Positions 17,203 through 27,260 of a DNA stretch of 64,000 nucleotides are shown in pieces (position 1 is the first letter of the stretch; each line of letters begins with the position of its first letter). Where the stretch lies: positions 58,656 through 122,655 of the forward strand of contig JAEUTQ010000016.1 of NCBI GenBank assembly GCA_016787445.1, read 5' to 3'. A model generated the notes under the pieces. That model saw only the letters and a program-made list of their open reading frames with translations, was not told where the DNA came from and did not search any database. The translations under genes and the position numbers were made by a program. Source of the stretch: Bacteroidia bacterium. GTDB lineage: Bacteria > Bacteroidota > Bacteroidia > B-17B0 > Aurantibacillaceae.

Positions 17203-18723
17203 TTATTTCATTTGTGATAAAGCATAATCTAAACGCTTCATAATCTCTTCTTTGCCTAATAAAGCCAGCATATCAAATAGCTGAGGTCCGCCTGCAACGC
17301 CACTCACCAAAACACGAACCAGTTGCATATCAATTTTGCCTAATTCAGCTGAGGCAGCTTCAAATACATGATGTAAATTATCGGCAGTCCAGTTGTTCTC
17401 TCCGTTTAATTTATCACGTAATTTAGAGTAAGTTGCTTTCGAATTTTCATTCCATTTTTTCGCCAATACTTTTTCATCAAAACTGGCAGGTGCGGTAAAA
17501 AAGTAAACACCTAAGTCGTAAAATTCATTAATGAAATGCGCTTTTTCCTTAATCAGTCGACAGAATTCCGTCACGAATTTTAAGTCTGCTTTAACGCCTT
17601 TACTCTCTAAGATTGGCATTAATTCGGCTGCCAGTTCATTGTCATTACGCTGACGTAAATATTGTTGATTGAACCATTTCGTTTTTTCCGGATCAAATTT
17701 TGCGCCCGATTTATTGACACGCTCAAAGGTGAATGCTTCAATGATTTCAGCCTTCGTCATGATCTCGCGGTTATCGCCGGGGTTCCAGCCAAGCAGGGCC
17801 AGCATATTAATAAACGCTTCCGGATAAAATCCTGACTCTCTATAGCCAACATAACTTTCGCCGGTACGCTCGTCAAACCAATTTAAAGGAAACATTGGTA
17901 ATCCGGATTTATCACGTTTCGATAATTTACCTTGTCCATCCGGACGTAATATCAATGGTAAATGCGCCAACTTAGGCATATCATTTTCCAAACCTAAATA
18001 GCGGTAAATTAAAATATGTGCAGGAGCGCTTGGTAGCCACTCTTCACCACGCACCGCATGCGAAATTTGCATTTCAATATCATCCACAATGTGTGCTAAA
18101 TGATAAGTAGGCATTCCATCACTTTTCAATAATACTTTATCATCTACTTGCGATGAATTCACTACTACCCATCCGCGAATGATATCATGAAAACGGATTT
18201 CTTCGTTACGTGGCACTTTCAACCTAACTACGTGTGGTGTTCCGGCATCCAAAAGTTTTTTCACTTCATCTTCGCTTAATGTAAGCGAATTGCGCATGGT
18301 TTGTCGGCTTACGGAATTATATTGCGGGGCCACTACTTTAGCAGCTTCCAAACGTTTGCGCATTGCATCTAATTCTTCTTCCGTATCAAATGCATAATAG
18401 GCATGTCCGCCGGCAATTAATTGGTCGGCGTATTTTTTATAAATACCAAGTGCTTTGCGTTCACTTTGACGGTAAGGTTTGTGCGGACCATCACCAAATC
18501 CCACACCTTCATTAGGCTCAATACCGCACCATTTAAGAGCGTTAACAATATATTCCTCAGCACCGTTTACATAGCGGGTTTGATCGGTATCTTCGATACG
18601 TAAAATAAAATCGCCGCCATGTTTTTTGGCAAATAAATAATTAAATAATGCTGTACGCACACCGCCCATGTGTAATCCACCGGTTGGGCTTGGGGCAAAG
18701 CGTACTCTTACACGTTTTTCCAT
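17203..18723 (-). CDS. gltX: Glutamyl-tRNA synthetase
   Basis: GltX charges tRNA-Glu. The HIGH-type motif lies in APSPTGGLHMGG near the N-terminus and the KMSKS-type motif in GKLSKRD, in a class I catalytic domain. A C-terminal anticodon-binding helical region follows, for 506 residues in all. I chose the ATG at 18723; a TTG three codons upstream would only add Met-Pro-Pro. A -7 promoter element ends six bases before this ATG, which supports the choice and predicts an almost leaderless mRNA. Confidence 0.97.
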   Translation of the reverse strand: MEKRVRVRFAPSPTGGLHMGGVRTALFNYLFAKKHGGDFILRIEDTDQTRYVNGAEEYIVNALKWCGIEPNEGVGFGDGPHKPYRQSERKALGIYKKYADQLIAGGHAYYAFDTEEELDAMRKRLEAAKVVAPQYNSVSRQTMRNSLTLSEDEVKKLLDAGTPHVVRLKVPRNEEIRFHDIIRGWVVVNSSQVDDKVLLKSDGMPTYHLAHIVDDIEMQISHAVRGEEWLPSAPAHILIYRYLGLENDMPKLAHLPLILRPDGQGKLSKRDKSGLPMFPLNWFDERTGESYVGYRESGFYPEAFINMLALLGWNPGDNREIMTKAEIIEAFTFERVNKSGAKFDPEKTKWFNQQYLRQRNDNELAAELMPILESKGVKADLKFVTEFCRLIKEKAHFINEFYDLGVYFFTAPASFDEKVLAKKWNENSKATYSKLRDKLNGENNWTADNLHHVFEAASAELGKIDMQLVRVLVSGVAGGPQLFDMLALLGKEEIMKRLDYALSQMK

Positions 18724-18729
18724 AGGGGG

Positions 18730-18737
18730 CAAAGATA
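18730..18737 (-). promoter_or_regulatory. gltX: -7 promoter element for gltX
   Basis: The minus strand reads TATCTTTG, an exact TAnnTTTG match, with six bases between it and the gltX ATG. The predicted transcript start falls within a few bases of the start codon. Confidence 0.5.
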
Positions 18738-18811
18738 GTTATTTATCGTAGATTTTTTAAAGTTAAAAGGCTTAAAAAGCTGAAACATTAGCTAAAAAAT
18801 AGTTAGTTTTA

Positions 18812-20764
18812 ATGTCGGTGAAAAAATGGTGTTCTCTAATATTGCTGTTTCTTTTTGTTCAAACGCACGGGCAGTTTGATAGTTTGGGCTATTATATGAG
18901 TTCAACCATCAATGATACACTCAAATACAGACAAATTGAGCGACTGATTCCCGGAGAAAGTAATTTTGAATTAAGAATAAAATGCTGCGATACATTATTG
19001 GCCATTGCTAAAAGAGCGGGCAGGAGAGATTTAATTGCCTGGACTCATTTTGAAACCGGTACTACTTATTACGATTATTCTAAGTATAATAAGGCAATGT
19101 CCTTGTTTTATCTGGCATTACCCATAGCTGAAGAGATGAATCTTCAGCGTTTGCAATCTAAGCTTTATAATTACATGGGCATTATTGCGTCTGATCAAGG
19201 AAACAGTAAGAAAGCTGTTTATTATTTTAGAAAGACATATGATATAGCCGTTAAACTTAACGATGTTAATCAGCAGTTTGTTTCGGCTAATAATCTTGGG
19301 GTAGATTATAATAACATGGAGAGTCCGGTGATGGCATTACATTATCTATCCATTGCTGAAAAAATCACACGTAAGTATAAAGCATATCATTTGTTACCCT
19401 CTATTTCAGGAAATAAAATGGAGTGCTATTTGAATTTAAATGATTTAAAAAGTGCCAAAGCGCAATTAGATTCATTATATAAGTTTGCGGCCATGGATAG
19501 CTCAGGAACCAATCATGATATCTCGGCTAATTATTTTTCCGGACAGTATTATTCGAAAATGGGCGAATTCGCAAAGGCTGCTAAGTTTCATGAAAGCAAC
19601 TTGAAAATAATTCCAAAAGAGGATGCGCAAGAGTTCAGAAAAAATTACAAGGAATTGAATTTTTGCTATTTCCAAATGAAAGACTATAAAAGTGCGTATG
19701 AGGCTTTACAAATGTATCATGCGTATTCTGATAGTATTGCTAATGCTGAAAATGTCAGAATGACAAGTGAAAAGGAAAATGAATATAAATCATTTAAAAC
19801 CGAAAAGGAATTAGAGATACAGAAGCTTAGTAATGTAAATCAGTCATTAAAATTAAAACGAAATCGAATAGCCGTTATTCTGACTAGTGTAATCTTAGTT
19901 TTGGCGGTTGTTGGATTTGCGTTTGTATTTAAATTATTTAACGATAAGCGCAAAGCAAATACTGTATTGGAAAAGCAAAATGTAGAAATCAATCAGCAGA
20001 AGAAAGAAATCCTTGACAGTATAAATTACAGTAAACGTATTCAAGACGGAATTCTTCCGAGTCACGAAGAATTAGTTGAAAAGGCCGGCGAACATTTTGT
20101 TTATTATCAATCCAAAGATATTGTGAGTGGAGATTTTTATTGGGCCACCAAAAGGGAAAACGGAAAATTTATCATGGCTTGCTGTGATTCAACCGGACAT
20201 GGCGTTCCCGGAGCGTTCATGAGTTTATTGGGTTATTCTTTACTTACAAAATCGGAAGAAGGGGATAATACCAGAACGCCTGCTGATATCTTGAATTACG
20301 TTAATGAAGAAATGCCTAAGGTGTTTAAAAACGAAACACGCGGCGAGCAAATTAAAGATGGCATGGATGTGAGTATTTGTGAAATTGACCGTGCTAACTT
20401 GAATTTAAAGGTGAGTGGTGCCAATAATTCTATTTATCATATCACAGATGATGTTTTACATGTAATAAAAGCACAGAAACATGCGGTAAGCGCCATGGTA
20501 GATAACGACGGATTTATGTTTGCTAATAAAGAGGTAAAGTTGAAGAAGGGCGACATGATCGTGATGTTTACAGATGGATTTGCCGATCAGTTCGGCGGAC
20601 CAAAAGGCAAAAAGTTTAAGTATAAACAACTCGAAGATATATTACTTGCTAATTGGCAAAAGCCTCTAGGTGAGCAAAGACAAATTTTATCTGATGCTTT
20701 CAATAACTGGAAAGGTCAGCTCGAACAAATTGATGATGTTTGTATCATCGGCATTCGTATTTAA
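18812..20764 (+). CDS. TPR-containing membrane SpoIIE-family serine/threonine phosphatase
   Basis: The 650-residue protein has a signal peptide, a periplasmic TPR array (about 65-320), one transmembrane helix (about 353-376) and a coiled-coil linker ending in ILDSINYSKRIQDGILP. A cytoplasmic PP2C-like SpoIIE domain follows (about 430-650) with metal-binding motifs SGDFYW, CCDSTGHGVPGAF and FTDGFADQFGG. Such proteins are abundant in Bacteroidota and probably dephosphorylate anti-sigma-factor antagonists or similar targets in response to envelope signals. No partner kinase or antagonist is adjacent. It is convergent with the TonB receptor, with a TTAA stop overlap at 20761-20764. Confidence 0.9.
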   Translation: MSVKKWCSLILLFLFVQTHGQFDSLGYYMSSTINDTLKYRQIERLIPGESNFELRIKCCDTLLAIAKRAGRRDLIAWTHFETGTTYYDYSKYNKAMSLFYLALPIAEEMNLQRLQSKLYNYMGIIASDQGNSKKAVYYFRKTYDIAVKLNDVNQQFVSANNLGVDYNNMESPVMALHYLSIAEKITRKYKAYHLLPSISGNKMECYLNLNDLKSAKAQLDSLYKFAAMDSSGTNHDISANYFSGQYYSKMGEFAKAAKFHESNLKIIPKEDAQEFRKNYKELNFCYFQMKDYKSAYEALQMYHAYSDSIANAENVRMTSEKENEYKSFKTEKELEIQKLSNVNQSLKLKRNRIAVILTSVILVLAVVGFAFVFKLFNDKRKANTVLEKQNVEINQQKKEILDSINYSKRIQDGILPSHEELVEKAGEHFVYYQSKDIVSGDFYWATKRENGKFIMACCDSTGHGVPGAFMSLLGYSLLTKSEEGDNTRTPADILNYVNEEMPKVFKNETRGEQIKDGMDVSICEIDRANLNLKVSGANNSIYHITDDVLHVIKAQKHAVSAMVDNDGFMFANKEVKLKKGDMIVMFTDGFADQFGGPKGKKFKYKQLEDILLANWQKPLGEQRQILSDAFNNWKGQLEQIDDVCIIGIRI

Positions 20765-23223
20765 AAATCAACTTTCACGTAGAATAAAGGCAAAAATCCT
20801 AATTGATAGTTTTTTATCAATGGGTCGGCATTAAAATTAGCCGGATCCGGTGCGTAACTTAAAGCTAATACATTTTTAGTGCCCATTACGTTTACTAAGT
20901 CGAATGCAATTTCCCAGCTTGATTTCTTTGCATTGATTTTATATGCAATTCTAAAATCGAGACGATTGTACGGATCGAATTGTTTAGAGTTGATAGCACT
21001 TTCATCCGGAACAACATCCATAATGGCATTACTTGCCGCTAAGTTAACAGGTGAATAGCGTTTACCACCACCGTAAGTGAATTTAGTAGAAACATTGATG
21101 CTGTTTTTCTTGCTCTTGCCCAATCCGTATTCAACACCTGCCAATAAATTCATCATATAATTACCGTTGAAATCACTATCGTAAGTTTTTCCGTTGCTCG
21201 CCGTGTATTTACTGTCATAAATACTTGCGCTATACATCACGAAATAATGTTTGTGAAATAATTTTTCAAGGGTTAATTCTAAACCGTAATTATAACCCGT
21301 TCCTTTATTTTCCATAGTATAAAGCGGGAAGAAACGGGTAAAGGTTGCGCCACGATTAATTAATGAAATACCGGAAGGTTTTGCGTAAACCGGAATATTC
21401 CACAAATATTGATAATAAGCTTCTGTTTTTACGCGGAAGTATTTGCTCACCTGCAAATCATATCCTAATACAACGTGATGCGATTTACTAAAATCAAGAT
21501 TTTTATTATCCATCACGCGTTCCGTGTTCGCAGTTATCACACCGTCACGAATTAAACTATCGGGAATGGCATAATAAATATAGCCGGGTTGCATCTGACT
21601 ATGCATGCCATAAGCCAAACTTAGGGTTTGGTTATCTTTGAATTGATAACGCAGATTAGCGCGCGGTTCAATAGCCCATTTATTGTTTAAGGTAAGATAT
21701 TGGCCGTGTAAGCCAATATTCGCACTCCATTTTTCGTTGAAGCGATGCGAAAAATTAATATAAGGTTGAATCAGGAAGTAATCATTAATGTTTCCTAATC
21801 GTTGCTTCCATGGTTTGGCAATAATGTCGCCAGGTAATGTATCATACAGAGAATTGATTTTAGCTCTGTCAAAATACTTCACATTAAATTCATTCACAAA
21901 GAATCCGGTTTTAAAACTATTCGCCGCGTTGACTTTGCGTTTAACAAACCAACTTAAAGTGGTTTTATTTTCGCGTTGATTGTAGTTTAGAATATGTGGT
22001 GTAATAGAATCAGGAACATAGTTAGCATCACGAAGAATTAAATAATGATCGGAGAAAATTTGTTGAGAGCTAAATGCTAATGTTGTTTTCATCAGCGTGC
22101 GTGTATTAAATGAATAAGTATGATTCAACATACATACACCCATGTTACTTCTGAAATATTGATCACGTGTTTGATCGCCATATAATTCTTTTGGTTTTTC
22201 CCTTACTTTACTTAACTCTATATCAATACTGCTTAAGCCTCCAATTCCGCTAAAACTAAACACGCCGGCATTTTTCGTTGGAAAATTAAATCTGAATCCT
22301 CCATCCTGATATTCAGGAATGGCGCTCGTTCCAAAACTAATCGGAATTTTAAATGCAGAAAATAATGCAAGCGTAGAGTAACGATACGTAATTAAATAAC
22401 TCGCGCCACTTTTTTTACTGAGCGGACCTTCAATAGCTGCTTCAGTTCCAAGAATACCAAGCTGAATGGTGCGTTCGTGTTTTTCGTTATTACCATTACG
22501 CATTTTTAAATCAAACACACCGCCTAAAGCATTACCATAATTAGAAGGAAAGGCTCCTGTGAAAAATTCGGAGTTCGCTAAATATTTGTTATTAATGATA
22601 GATTGAGGTCCGCCGGCGCTTCCTGCAATAGCAAAGTGATTCGGATTCGGAATATCTACTTCTTCCATTCGCCACAACAAGCCTGCCGGTGAATTACCGC
22701 GCACCACAATATCGTTTCTGCTGTCGTTAGTCCCTTGTACACCCGCAAAATTTTGTGCCATACGTGCAGGATCTTGTCGCGAACCCGGATAGCGTTCAAT
22801 TTCTTCGAGTGTAAATGCTTTCATGTTTACGGCTTGCATATCGGCAATAACATCTTTACTGTTTTCTGCACTTACTTCCACTTCGGCCATTTCAACTAAT
22901 GATTCTTCCAGTTCAACATCCAGTATGTATTCTTTACCACTTGTGATAATTATATCATTAGCCGGAACGGTTTTGTAGCCCATTAGAGCAAAAACAAAAT
23001 CGCGGCGACCAATCGGAACTTTGGTAAGTTTATAAAAACCGTTACCATCTGTAATGGCATTAATTTTTTTGGAGGTATCGTTTAACATTTTAACGACTAC
23101 TCCGGGTAAGCCTATGCCGGTAGCTTTATCGGTTACTTTACCTTTTACGTTTTGGAAATAATTTTGCGAATGTAAAAAAGCGCTGCAGAAAAGCAGGTTT
23201 AAAATCACTAAACATTTTTTCAT
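20761..23223 (-). CDS. TonB-dependent outer-membrane receptor with carboxypeptidase-like N-terminal domain
   Basis: The 820-residue receptor has a signal peptide ending near LHSQ, a CarboxypepD_reg-like beta-sandwich (about 25-110, VKGKVTDKATGIGLPGVVVK), a plug domain (about 140-260) and a long 22-strand-type barrel to the C-terminus. No SusD partner is encoded nearby, so glycan uptake of the SusCD type is unlikely; the substrate is unknown. I use the ATG at 23223; a TTG two codons upstream adds only Met-Tyr. It is the last gene of a unit with two tiny exported proteins, 33 and 271 bases upstream. Confidence 0.93.
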   Translation of the reverse strand: MKKCLVILNLLFCSAFLHSQNYFQNVKGKVTDKATGIGLPGVVVKMLNDTSKKINAITDGNGFYKLTKVPIGRRDFVFALMGYKTVPANDIIITSGKEYILDVELEESLVEMAEVEVSAENSKDVIADMQAVNMKAFTLEEIERYPGSRQDPARMAQNFAGVQGTNDSRNDIVVRGNSPAGLLWRMEEVDIPNPNHFAIAGSAGGPQSIINNKYLANSEFFTGAFPSNYGNALGGVFDLKMRNGNNEKHERTIQLGILGTEAAIEGPLSKKSGASYLITYRYSTLALFSAFKIPISFGTSAIPEYQDGGFRFNFPTKNAGVFSFSGIGGLSSIDIELSKVREKPKELYGDQTRDQYFRSNMGVCMLNHTYSFNTRTLMKTTLAFSSQQIFSDHYLILRDANYVPDSITPHILNYNQRENKTTLSWFVKRKVNAANSFKTGFFVNEFNVKYFDRAKINSLYDTLPGDIIAKPWKQRLGNINDYFLIQPYINFSHRFNEKWSANIGLHGQYLTLNNKWAIEPRANLRYQFKDNQTLSLAYGMHSQMQPGYIYYAIPDSLIRDGVITANTERVMDNKNLDFSKSHHVVLGYDLQVSKYFRVKTEAYYQYLWNIPVYAKPSGISLINRGATFTRFFPLYTMENKGTGYNYGLELTLEKLFHKHYFVMYSASIYDSKYTASNGKTYDSDFNGNYMMNLLAGVEYGLGKSKKNSINVSTKFTYGGGKRYSPVNLAASNAIMDVVPDESAINSKQFDPYNRLDFRIAYKINAKKSSWEIAFDLVNVMGTKNVLALSYAPDPANFNADPLIKNYQLGFLPLFYVKVDF

Positions 23224-23256
23224 ATACAAGTATACTTAAATTTTTATAATTGGCAT

Positions 23257-23484
23257 TTACTTAATTGTACAATCGATATTATGCCATATATCACCACCTG
23301 ACATATCACTGCACTCTTGTGCCGCTTTTCGTTTTGTATCCTGAATCGAAAGGGTGGTGGTGTTTACACATTCGCCTCCAAACATACCAATGGAGCGATG
23401 GGTGCAATGGCAAGTGTGTTTTTTGGTTTTTTCACAGGACGCTAAAGTGAGAATTAGTAAGGTTAAAAGAAAAATATTTTTCAT
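23257..23484 (-). CDS. Small cysteine-rich lipoprotein
   Basis: A 75-residue product with a lipoprotein signal ending LASC. The mature part of about 58 residues carries further cysteines (CHC, C in GGECV, C in QECSD, C in IDCTI), suggesting disulfides or metal binding. No known family is recognised. It lies 33 bases before the TonB receptor and 10 bases after another small exported protein gene, all on the same strand. It may be an accessory of that receptor (inference). Confidence 0.65.
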   Translation of the reverse strand: MKNIFLLTLLILTLASCEKTKKHTCHCTHRSIGMFGGECVNTTTLSIQDTKRKAAQECSDMSGGDIWHNIDCTIK

Positions 23485-23494
23485 GGCTAAAAGC

Positions 23495-23710
23495 TTAATT
23501 CATGATTAATGAAAACTCATTATTGTCGGGCTGGAAATTGAGACTGCCTTTAATTACACCTGCATGTTCGGTTCTTTTATGAACCGGCCAGAGCATTTCC
23601 TTTTGCGTTGTATCAAATGGCATTTCGTTTACTTCTTCATAGTTACCTGCATTGCTCACTGCAACGGCTACACAGATAAGAGCGATTGTAATAAGGCTTA
23701 ATTTTTTCAT
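23495..23710 (-). CDS. Small exported protein, function unknown
   Basis: A 71-residue product with a signal peptide ending near SNA and a mature part of about 50 residues without cysteines. No homology is recognised. It heads the unit that continues with the cysteine-rich lipoprotein and the TonB receptor. A -7 promoter element lies 26 bases upstream of the ATG at 23710, supporting it as a real first gene. Confidence 0.55.
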   Translation of the reverse strand: MKKLSLITIALICVAVAVSNAGNYEEVNEMPFDTTQKEMLWPVHKRTEHAGVIKGSLNFQPDNNEFSLIMN

Positions 23711-23736
23711 CGTTTTTGTTTTCTAATGTTCTGAGA

Positions 23737-23744
23737 CAAAAGTA
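23737..23744 (-). promoter_or_regulatory. -7 promoter element for the TonB-receptor unit
   Basis: The minus strand reads TACTTTTG, an exact TAnnTTTG match, 26 bases before the ATG of the 71-residue exported protein. No -33 TTTG at the usual spacing. Confidence 0.45.
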
Positions 23745-23931
23745 GACGACGATGCGCCGCCACTTAAATTGAAAAGCACGGCGATTTTTAGGGGACTTAT
23801 ATTAAACGCGGAGGATTGGGATTAAAATAAAAGGGTAGAGCCCCTTATTATTGTTTTTTGCAAAAAAAATGTGTCTTTTACGGAATTTCGCAAAACAAAA
23901 TGGATTAAAAGTGGAAAAAAGAAGGAAAAAT

Positions 23932-25344
23932 TTAGAAAGTTAATGGTTTGCCCATATAAAAATCGAGCACCTTTAATTTGAAAAGATAATCAAATTTAGC
24001 TTGAAGTAAATTGCTCTGCGCATTAGCTAAACGAGATTTGGCAGAGTTAAAATCAAAGGCGCTGATGGCCCCCAAATTAAATTTTTGTTGCGCGTAATTA
24101 AATGATTCTTGTGATGCTTCAACCGAGGCTTTCGAAGCAACATATTTATTAAGCGCGGCTCTGGCATTGGCAAATGCTTGCGCAATGTTTTTGTAAAGTG
24201 TTTGTTCTGCTAAATCCTGACTGTATTTAGCATTTAAAGCATTTATTTTCGCATTCTTAACAGCGGTGTGTGTTTGCAGGCCATTAAATATGGGAACACT
24301 TAAAGTCAAACCAATACTTCTATTTACGTTATCTTTATACTGATCAGCAAAAGGTATATCACGAGTAGTAGGGATGTAAGTCGGACTCAATACGAAATCA
24401 CCGCCGGTTGTTACAGCAGTTGTATCATAGCCGGTTACATTAATTCCTGTAACTTCTTTTGCTAGTCCGGAGTAACCGGTACCGATGGAGCCGTTTAAAC
24501 TAATCGTTGGACTTATTCTTCCTTTGGCTGCTGCTAAAGATTTTTCAGCCATTTTCAAATTATACTCAGCACTTTTAATGGAGGGTTGATTTTTTAATGC
24601 TGTTTCGTAAATATTCTGTACGCTATTTGTCAGCAGATTTTCCCCCTGGACTTCCACATCCGGCTTACTGATTTTAAAATTATTTAAACTATCGAGATTC
24701 ATGAATTGCATCAATGTTAACATAGCGAGTTGATAGTTGTTGTCGGCTGTAGTAACATTTACTTCTTCATTCGCTAATTGAGCTTTAATATCAAACACCA
24801 TGCTTTTGGCCACAGTACCGGCCTCCGCTAATTTTAAAGTACGTTCGTATTGTTGCTTAGTAATGTCGAATTGGTTTTTAGCAATGCCAAGTAATTCATC
24901 TGAGTAAATTACATTGATATAAGCAGTAGCAACATTCAGGGATAAATCGTATTGCTGTTGTTTGATGTTTTCTGCACCGGCTTTATAGGCAAATTCATTC
25001 GCTTTGATATTATTCAATTGTGATAGTCCTGACCATAGTACTAAATTGCTCGATAGAAATAAGTTTTGAGATAAAACTTGCGTATTTGCAAAAGTGTTCG
25101 TGAATCGGTCGATAGTTCTACCAAAGTTATATGTATGGGCAGCTCCACCATTAATCGTGGGAAGTACATTTGCTTTCGACTGCAACGTATTGTTTTTTTG
25201 TATTTGATTATTTAATTCAGCTTGCTTTAAAAGAATATTATGTTTTAAGGCATAATCAACACATTGCTGTAAGTTCCATTCATTTTGAGAAAACACAGAA
25301 TTTGCCAGTAATATAAAAGCAAAATATAGGCTCTTTTTAATCAT
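23932..25344 (-). CDS. TolC-family outer-membrane efflux protein
   Basis: The 470-residue outer-membrane efflux protein has a signal peptide ending VFSQ and two halves of long coiled-coil helices typical of the TolC trimer (for example LTLSVPIFNGLQT in the second half). It would form the exit duct of a tripartite pump or type I system. No inner-membrane pump or membrane-fusion protein gene is adjacent, so its partners must lie elsewhere. A -7 promoter element ends seven bases before the ATG, predicting a very short leader. Confidence 0.92.
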   Translation of the reverse strand: MIKKSLYFAFILLANSVFSQNEWNLQQCVDYALKHNILLKQAELNNQIQKNNTLQSKANVLPTINGGAAHTYNFGRTIDRFTNTFANTQVLSQNLFLSSNLVLWSGLSQLNNIKANEFAYKAGAENIKQQQYDLSLNVATAYINVIYSDELLGIAKNQFDITKQQYERTLKLAEAGTVAKSMVFDIKAQLANEEVNVTTADNNYQLAMLTLMQFMNLDSLNNFKISKPDVEVQGENLLTNSVQNIYETALKNQPSIKSAEYNLKMAEKSLAAAKGRISPTISLNGSIGTGYSGLAKEVTGINVTGYDTTAVTTGGDFVLSPTYIPTTRDIPFADQYKDNVNRSIGLTLSVPIFNGLQTHTAVKNAKINALNAKYSQDLAEQTLYKNIAQAFANARAALNKYVASKASVEASQESFNYAQQKFNLGAISAFDFNSAKSRLANAQSNLLQAKFDYLFKLKVLDFYMGKPLTF

Positions 25345-25351
25345 CAGGACT

Positions 25352-25359
25352 CAAAATTA
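25352..25359 (-). promoter_or_regulatory. -7 promoter element for the TolC-like gene
   Basis: The minus strand reads TAATTTTG, an exact TAnnTTTG match, seven bases before the ATG at 25344. Confidence 0.45.
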
Positions 25360-25510
25360 CCTAATTTTTTGATTCTTAAGGCGGATTTATGGCAATGGAT
25401 ATAGGTTGTTATGAACGGTTAATGAGAGGGATAATTCAATCAACTTTTTAATGTTTACAAGTACTGTAACCCAATAGGCCGCTTTGCGTTATGCTTTATT
25501 AAATTTGGCT

Positions 25511-27241
25511 ATGCGTTTTTTATATCTTCTCATCTTATTTATTCCGGCAATTGCAATTTCTCAACTAAAAAAAGAATATTATGATGCCGAACAAACCCAG
25601 TTAAAAAGCGAAACCGATTATTACAAGGGAATGCCTCACGGCCCTTATTTTGAGTATTATAAGAGCGGAAAGTTTTTACGCAAGGGCTTTTATCATTATG
25701 GAAAAGAAGACAGTGTTTGGACGTTTTATTTTGATGATGGCAATGTAAAGGCTGTTGAGCGTTTTTTCAGAGGAAAGAAATACGGAACCAATAAATATTA
25801 TTTCAAGAGCGGAAAGTTGGCGCAAATCACCAAATTCACAAATGATTTAGCTGATAGTGTATGGACTTCCTACCATGAAAACGGAAAAGTAAAAAGTACT
25901 GAAAGTTTTGTAAACGGTAAAAAAGAAGGGGAATGGATTTATTATCACGAGAACGGACAAGTAGAGAGCAAAGGACAATTTGTAAAGGATAAAAAGGATG
26001 GCGAAGTAAATAGCTATTATAAGTCGGGAAAAACATCGGTTGTAGGACAGTATTGCAATGGAAAACCTTGCGGAAAGTGGCAGGAGTATTACGAAAACGG
26101 AACGAATAAGTTTGAGAAAGAATACAAAGACAGCACGCTCTATTTGTATAGCATGTGGGACGCAAAAGGTAAACAAGTAGTTACCAATGGTAATGGTTTT
26201 ATTTATGTGTATTACGATAATGGATTTTTAAGAGCAACAGGTCGTTATAAAGGCGGATTGCAAGATAGTACCTGGCGTTTTTTTCATCCTAACGGTGAGT
26301 TAGATTATGAGGCGAATTATCGGGAGGGAATATTAAACGGATACTATTCTTCTTACTACGTTAATCACAATATCAAAAGTGAAGGCGCTTTTATTAACGG
26401 TAAGAAAAACGGGATGTGGAAGTTTTATACCGAAGATGGTAAACCCGAAATGCATGGCCCTTTAAAAGATGGAATACGTGATGGTGTTTGGACGTATTAC
26501 TATTCCAATGGAAAGAAGGAATCGGAAGGAACTTTTGTAAATGATAAACAAAACGGTACCTGGGAATATTTTTACCGTACAGGCGAAAAATGGAAGCAAG
26601 GTAATTATGATAATGGAATTAAAACAGGAATTTGGACAACCTGGTTTGAAAACGGAAAAAAATTGCAGGAAGGTCCCTATGTAAAGGGGAAAGAAAATGG
26701 CTTATGGCAAAGTTGGTGGGATAATGGCAAATTAAAAGATGAAGGAACCTTTACGGACGGATTACTAACCGGAAAGTGGCAAGGTTGGTTTCCAAACGGC
26801 AAGGCAAACTATAGCGGAAATTATAATTCGAAAGGCAAAAAATCGGGCACATGGGATTACTGGTATGATAAAGGAAATCCTCGCGAACAATGCACTTATG
26901 TAAACGGAATTAAGCACGGTAAATATGTGTTGTACCACGAAAGAGGAAGTTTTATTGATACTCAGGGCAAATATCGTAAAGGTCATCAGGAAGGAACCTG
27001 GAAGTATTATTTTGAAACGGGAGGGCTTTTAAAGGAACAAAATTTCAGTAAAGGACGATTAACAGGCAAGGCTTACTCATATTACAGTAATTCTAAATTA
27101 CAGAGTGTGAGCAGCTATAAAATAGTGAAAGAACGCCGGAAGGGGAAAGTACAAAGCGTTGCTGATGGCGAATGGATTTTTTACGACAAAAACGGAAAGG
27201 AATTAAGCCGTATTAACTATGTAAACGGAGTTAAAAAATAA
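25511..27241 (+). CDS. Exported MORN/YwqK-like repeat protein, about 23 repeats
   Basis: After a signal peptide (about 1-18) nearly the whole 576-residue protein is a tandem array of roughly 23-residue units of the form G-x-W-x-x-Y-x-x-N-G-K-x-x-x-E-G-x-Y-x-x-G-K. These match MORN-2/YwqK-type repeats, and I count about 23 of them. YwqK-like repeats are often labelled antitoxin by annotation pipelines, but an exported array this long is more likely a rigid beta-rod scaffold. I prefer the ATG at 25511 over a TTG at 25484, because it gives a normal signal peptide. A lipoprotein gene follows after 19 bases and is probably co-transcribed. Confidence 0.85.
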   Translation: MRFLYLLILFIPAIAISQLKKEYYDAEQTQLKSETDYYKGMPHGPYFEYYKSGKFLRKGFYHYGKEDSVWTFYFDDGNVKAVERFFRGKKYGTNKYYFKSGKLAQITKFTNDLADSVWTSYHENGKVKSTESFVNGKKEGEWIYYHENGQVESKGQFVKDKKDGEVNSYYKSGKTSVVGQYCNGKPCGKWQEYYENGTNKFEKEYKDSTLYLYSMWDAKGKQVVTNGNGFIYVYYDNGFLRATGRYKGGLQDSTWRFFHPNGELDYEANYREGILNGYYSSYYVNHNIKSEGAFINGKKNGMWKFYTEDGKPEMHGPLKDGIRDGVWTYYYSNGKKESEGTFVNDKQNGTWEYFYRTGEKWKQGNYDNGIKTGIWTTWFENGKKLQEGPYVKGKENGLWQSWWDNGKLKDEGTFTDGLLTGKWQGWFPNGKANYSGNYNSKGKKSGTWDYWYDKGNPREQCTYVNGIKHGKYVLYHERGSFIDTQGKYRKGHQEGTWKYYFETGGLLKEQNFSKGRLTGKAYSYYSNSKLQSVSSYKIVKERRKGKVQSVADGEWIFYDKNGKELSRINYVNGVKK

Positions 27242-27260
27242 TTTGTATATTTACTACGTT

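Noticed and set aside
23820..23850. A hairpin AAGGG...CCCTT near 23840 as a terminator
   Set aside because: The stem is short and the T run is interrupted. No gene ends immediately before it on either strand.
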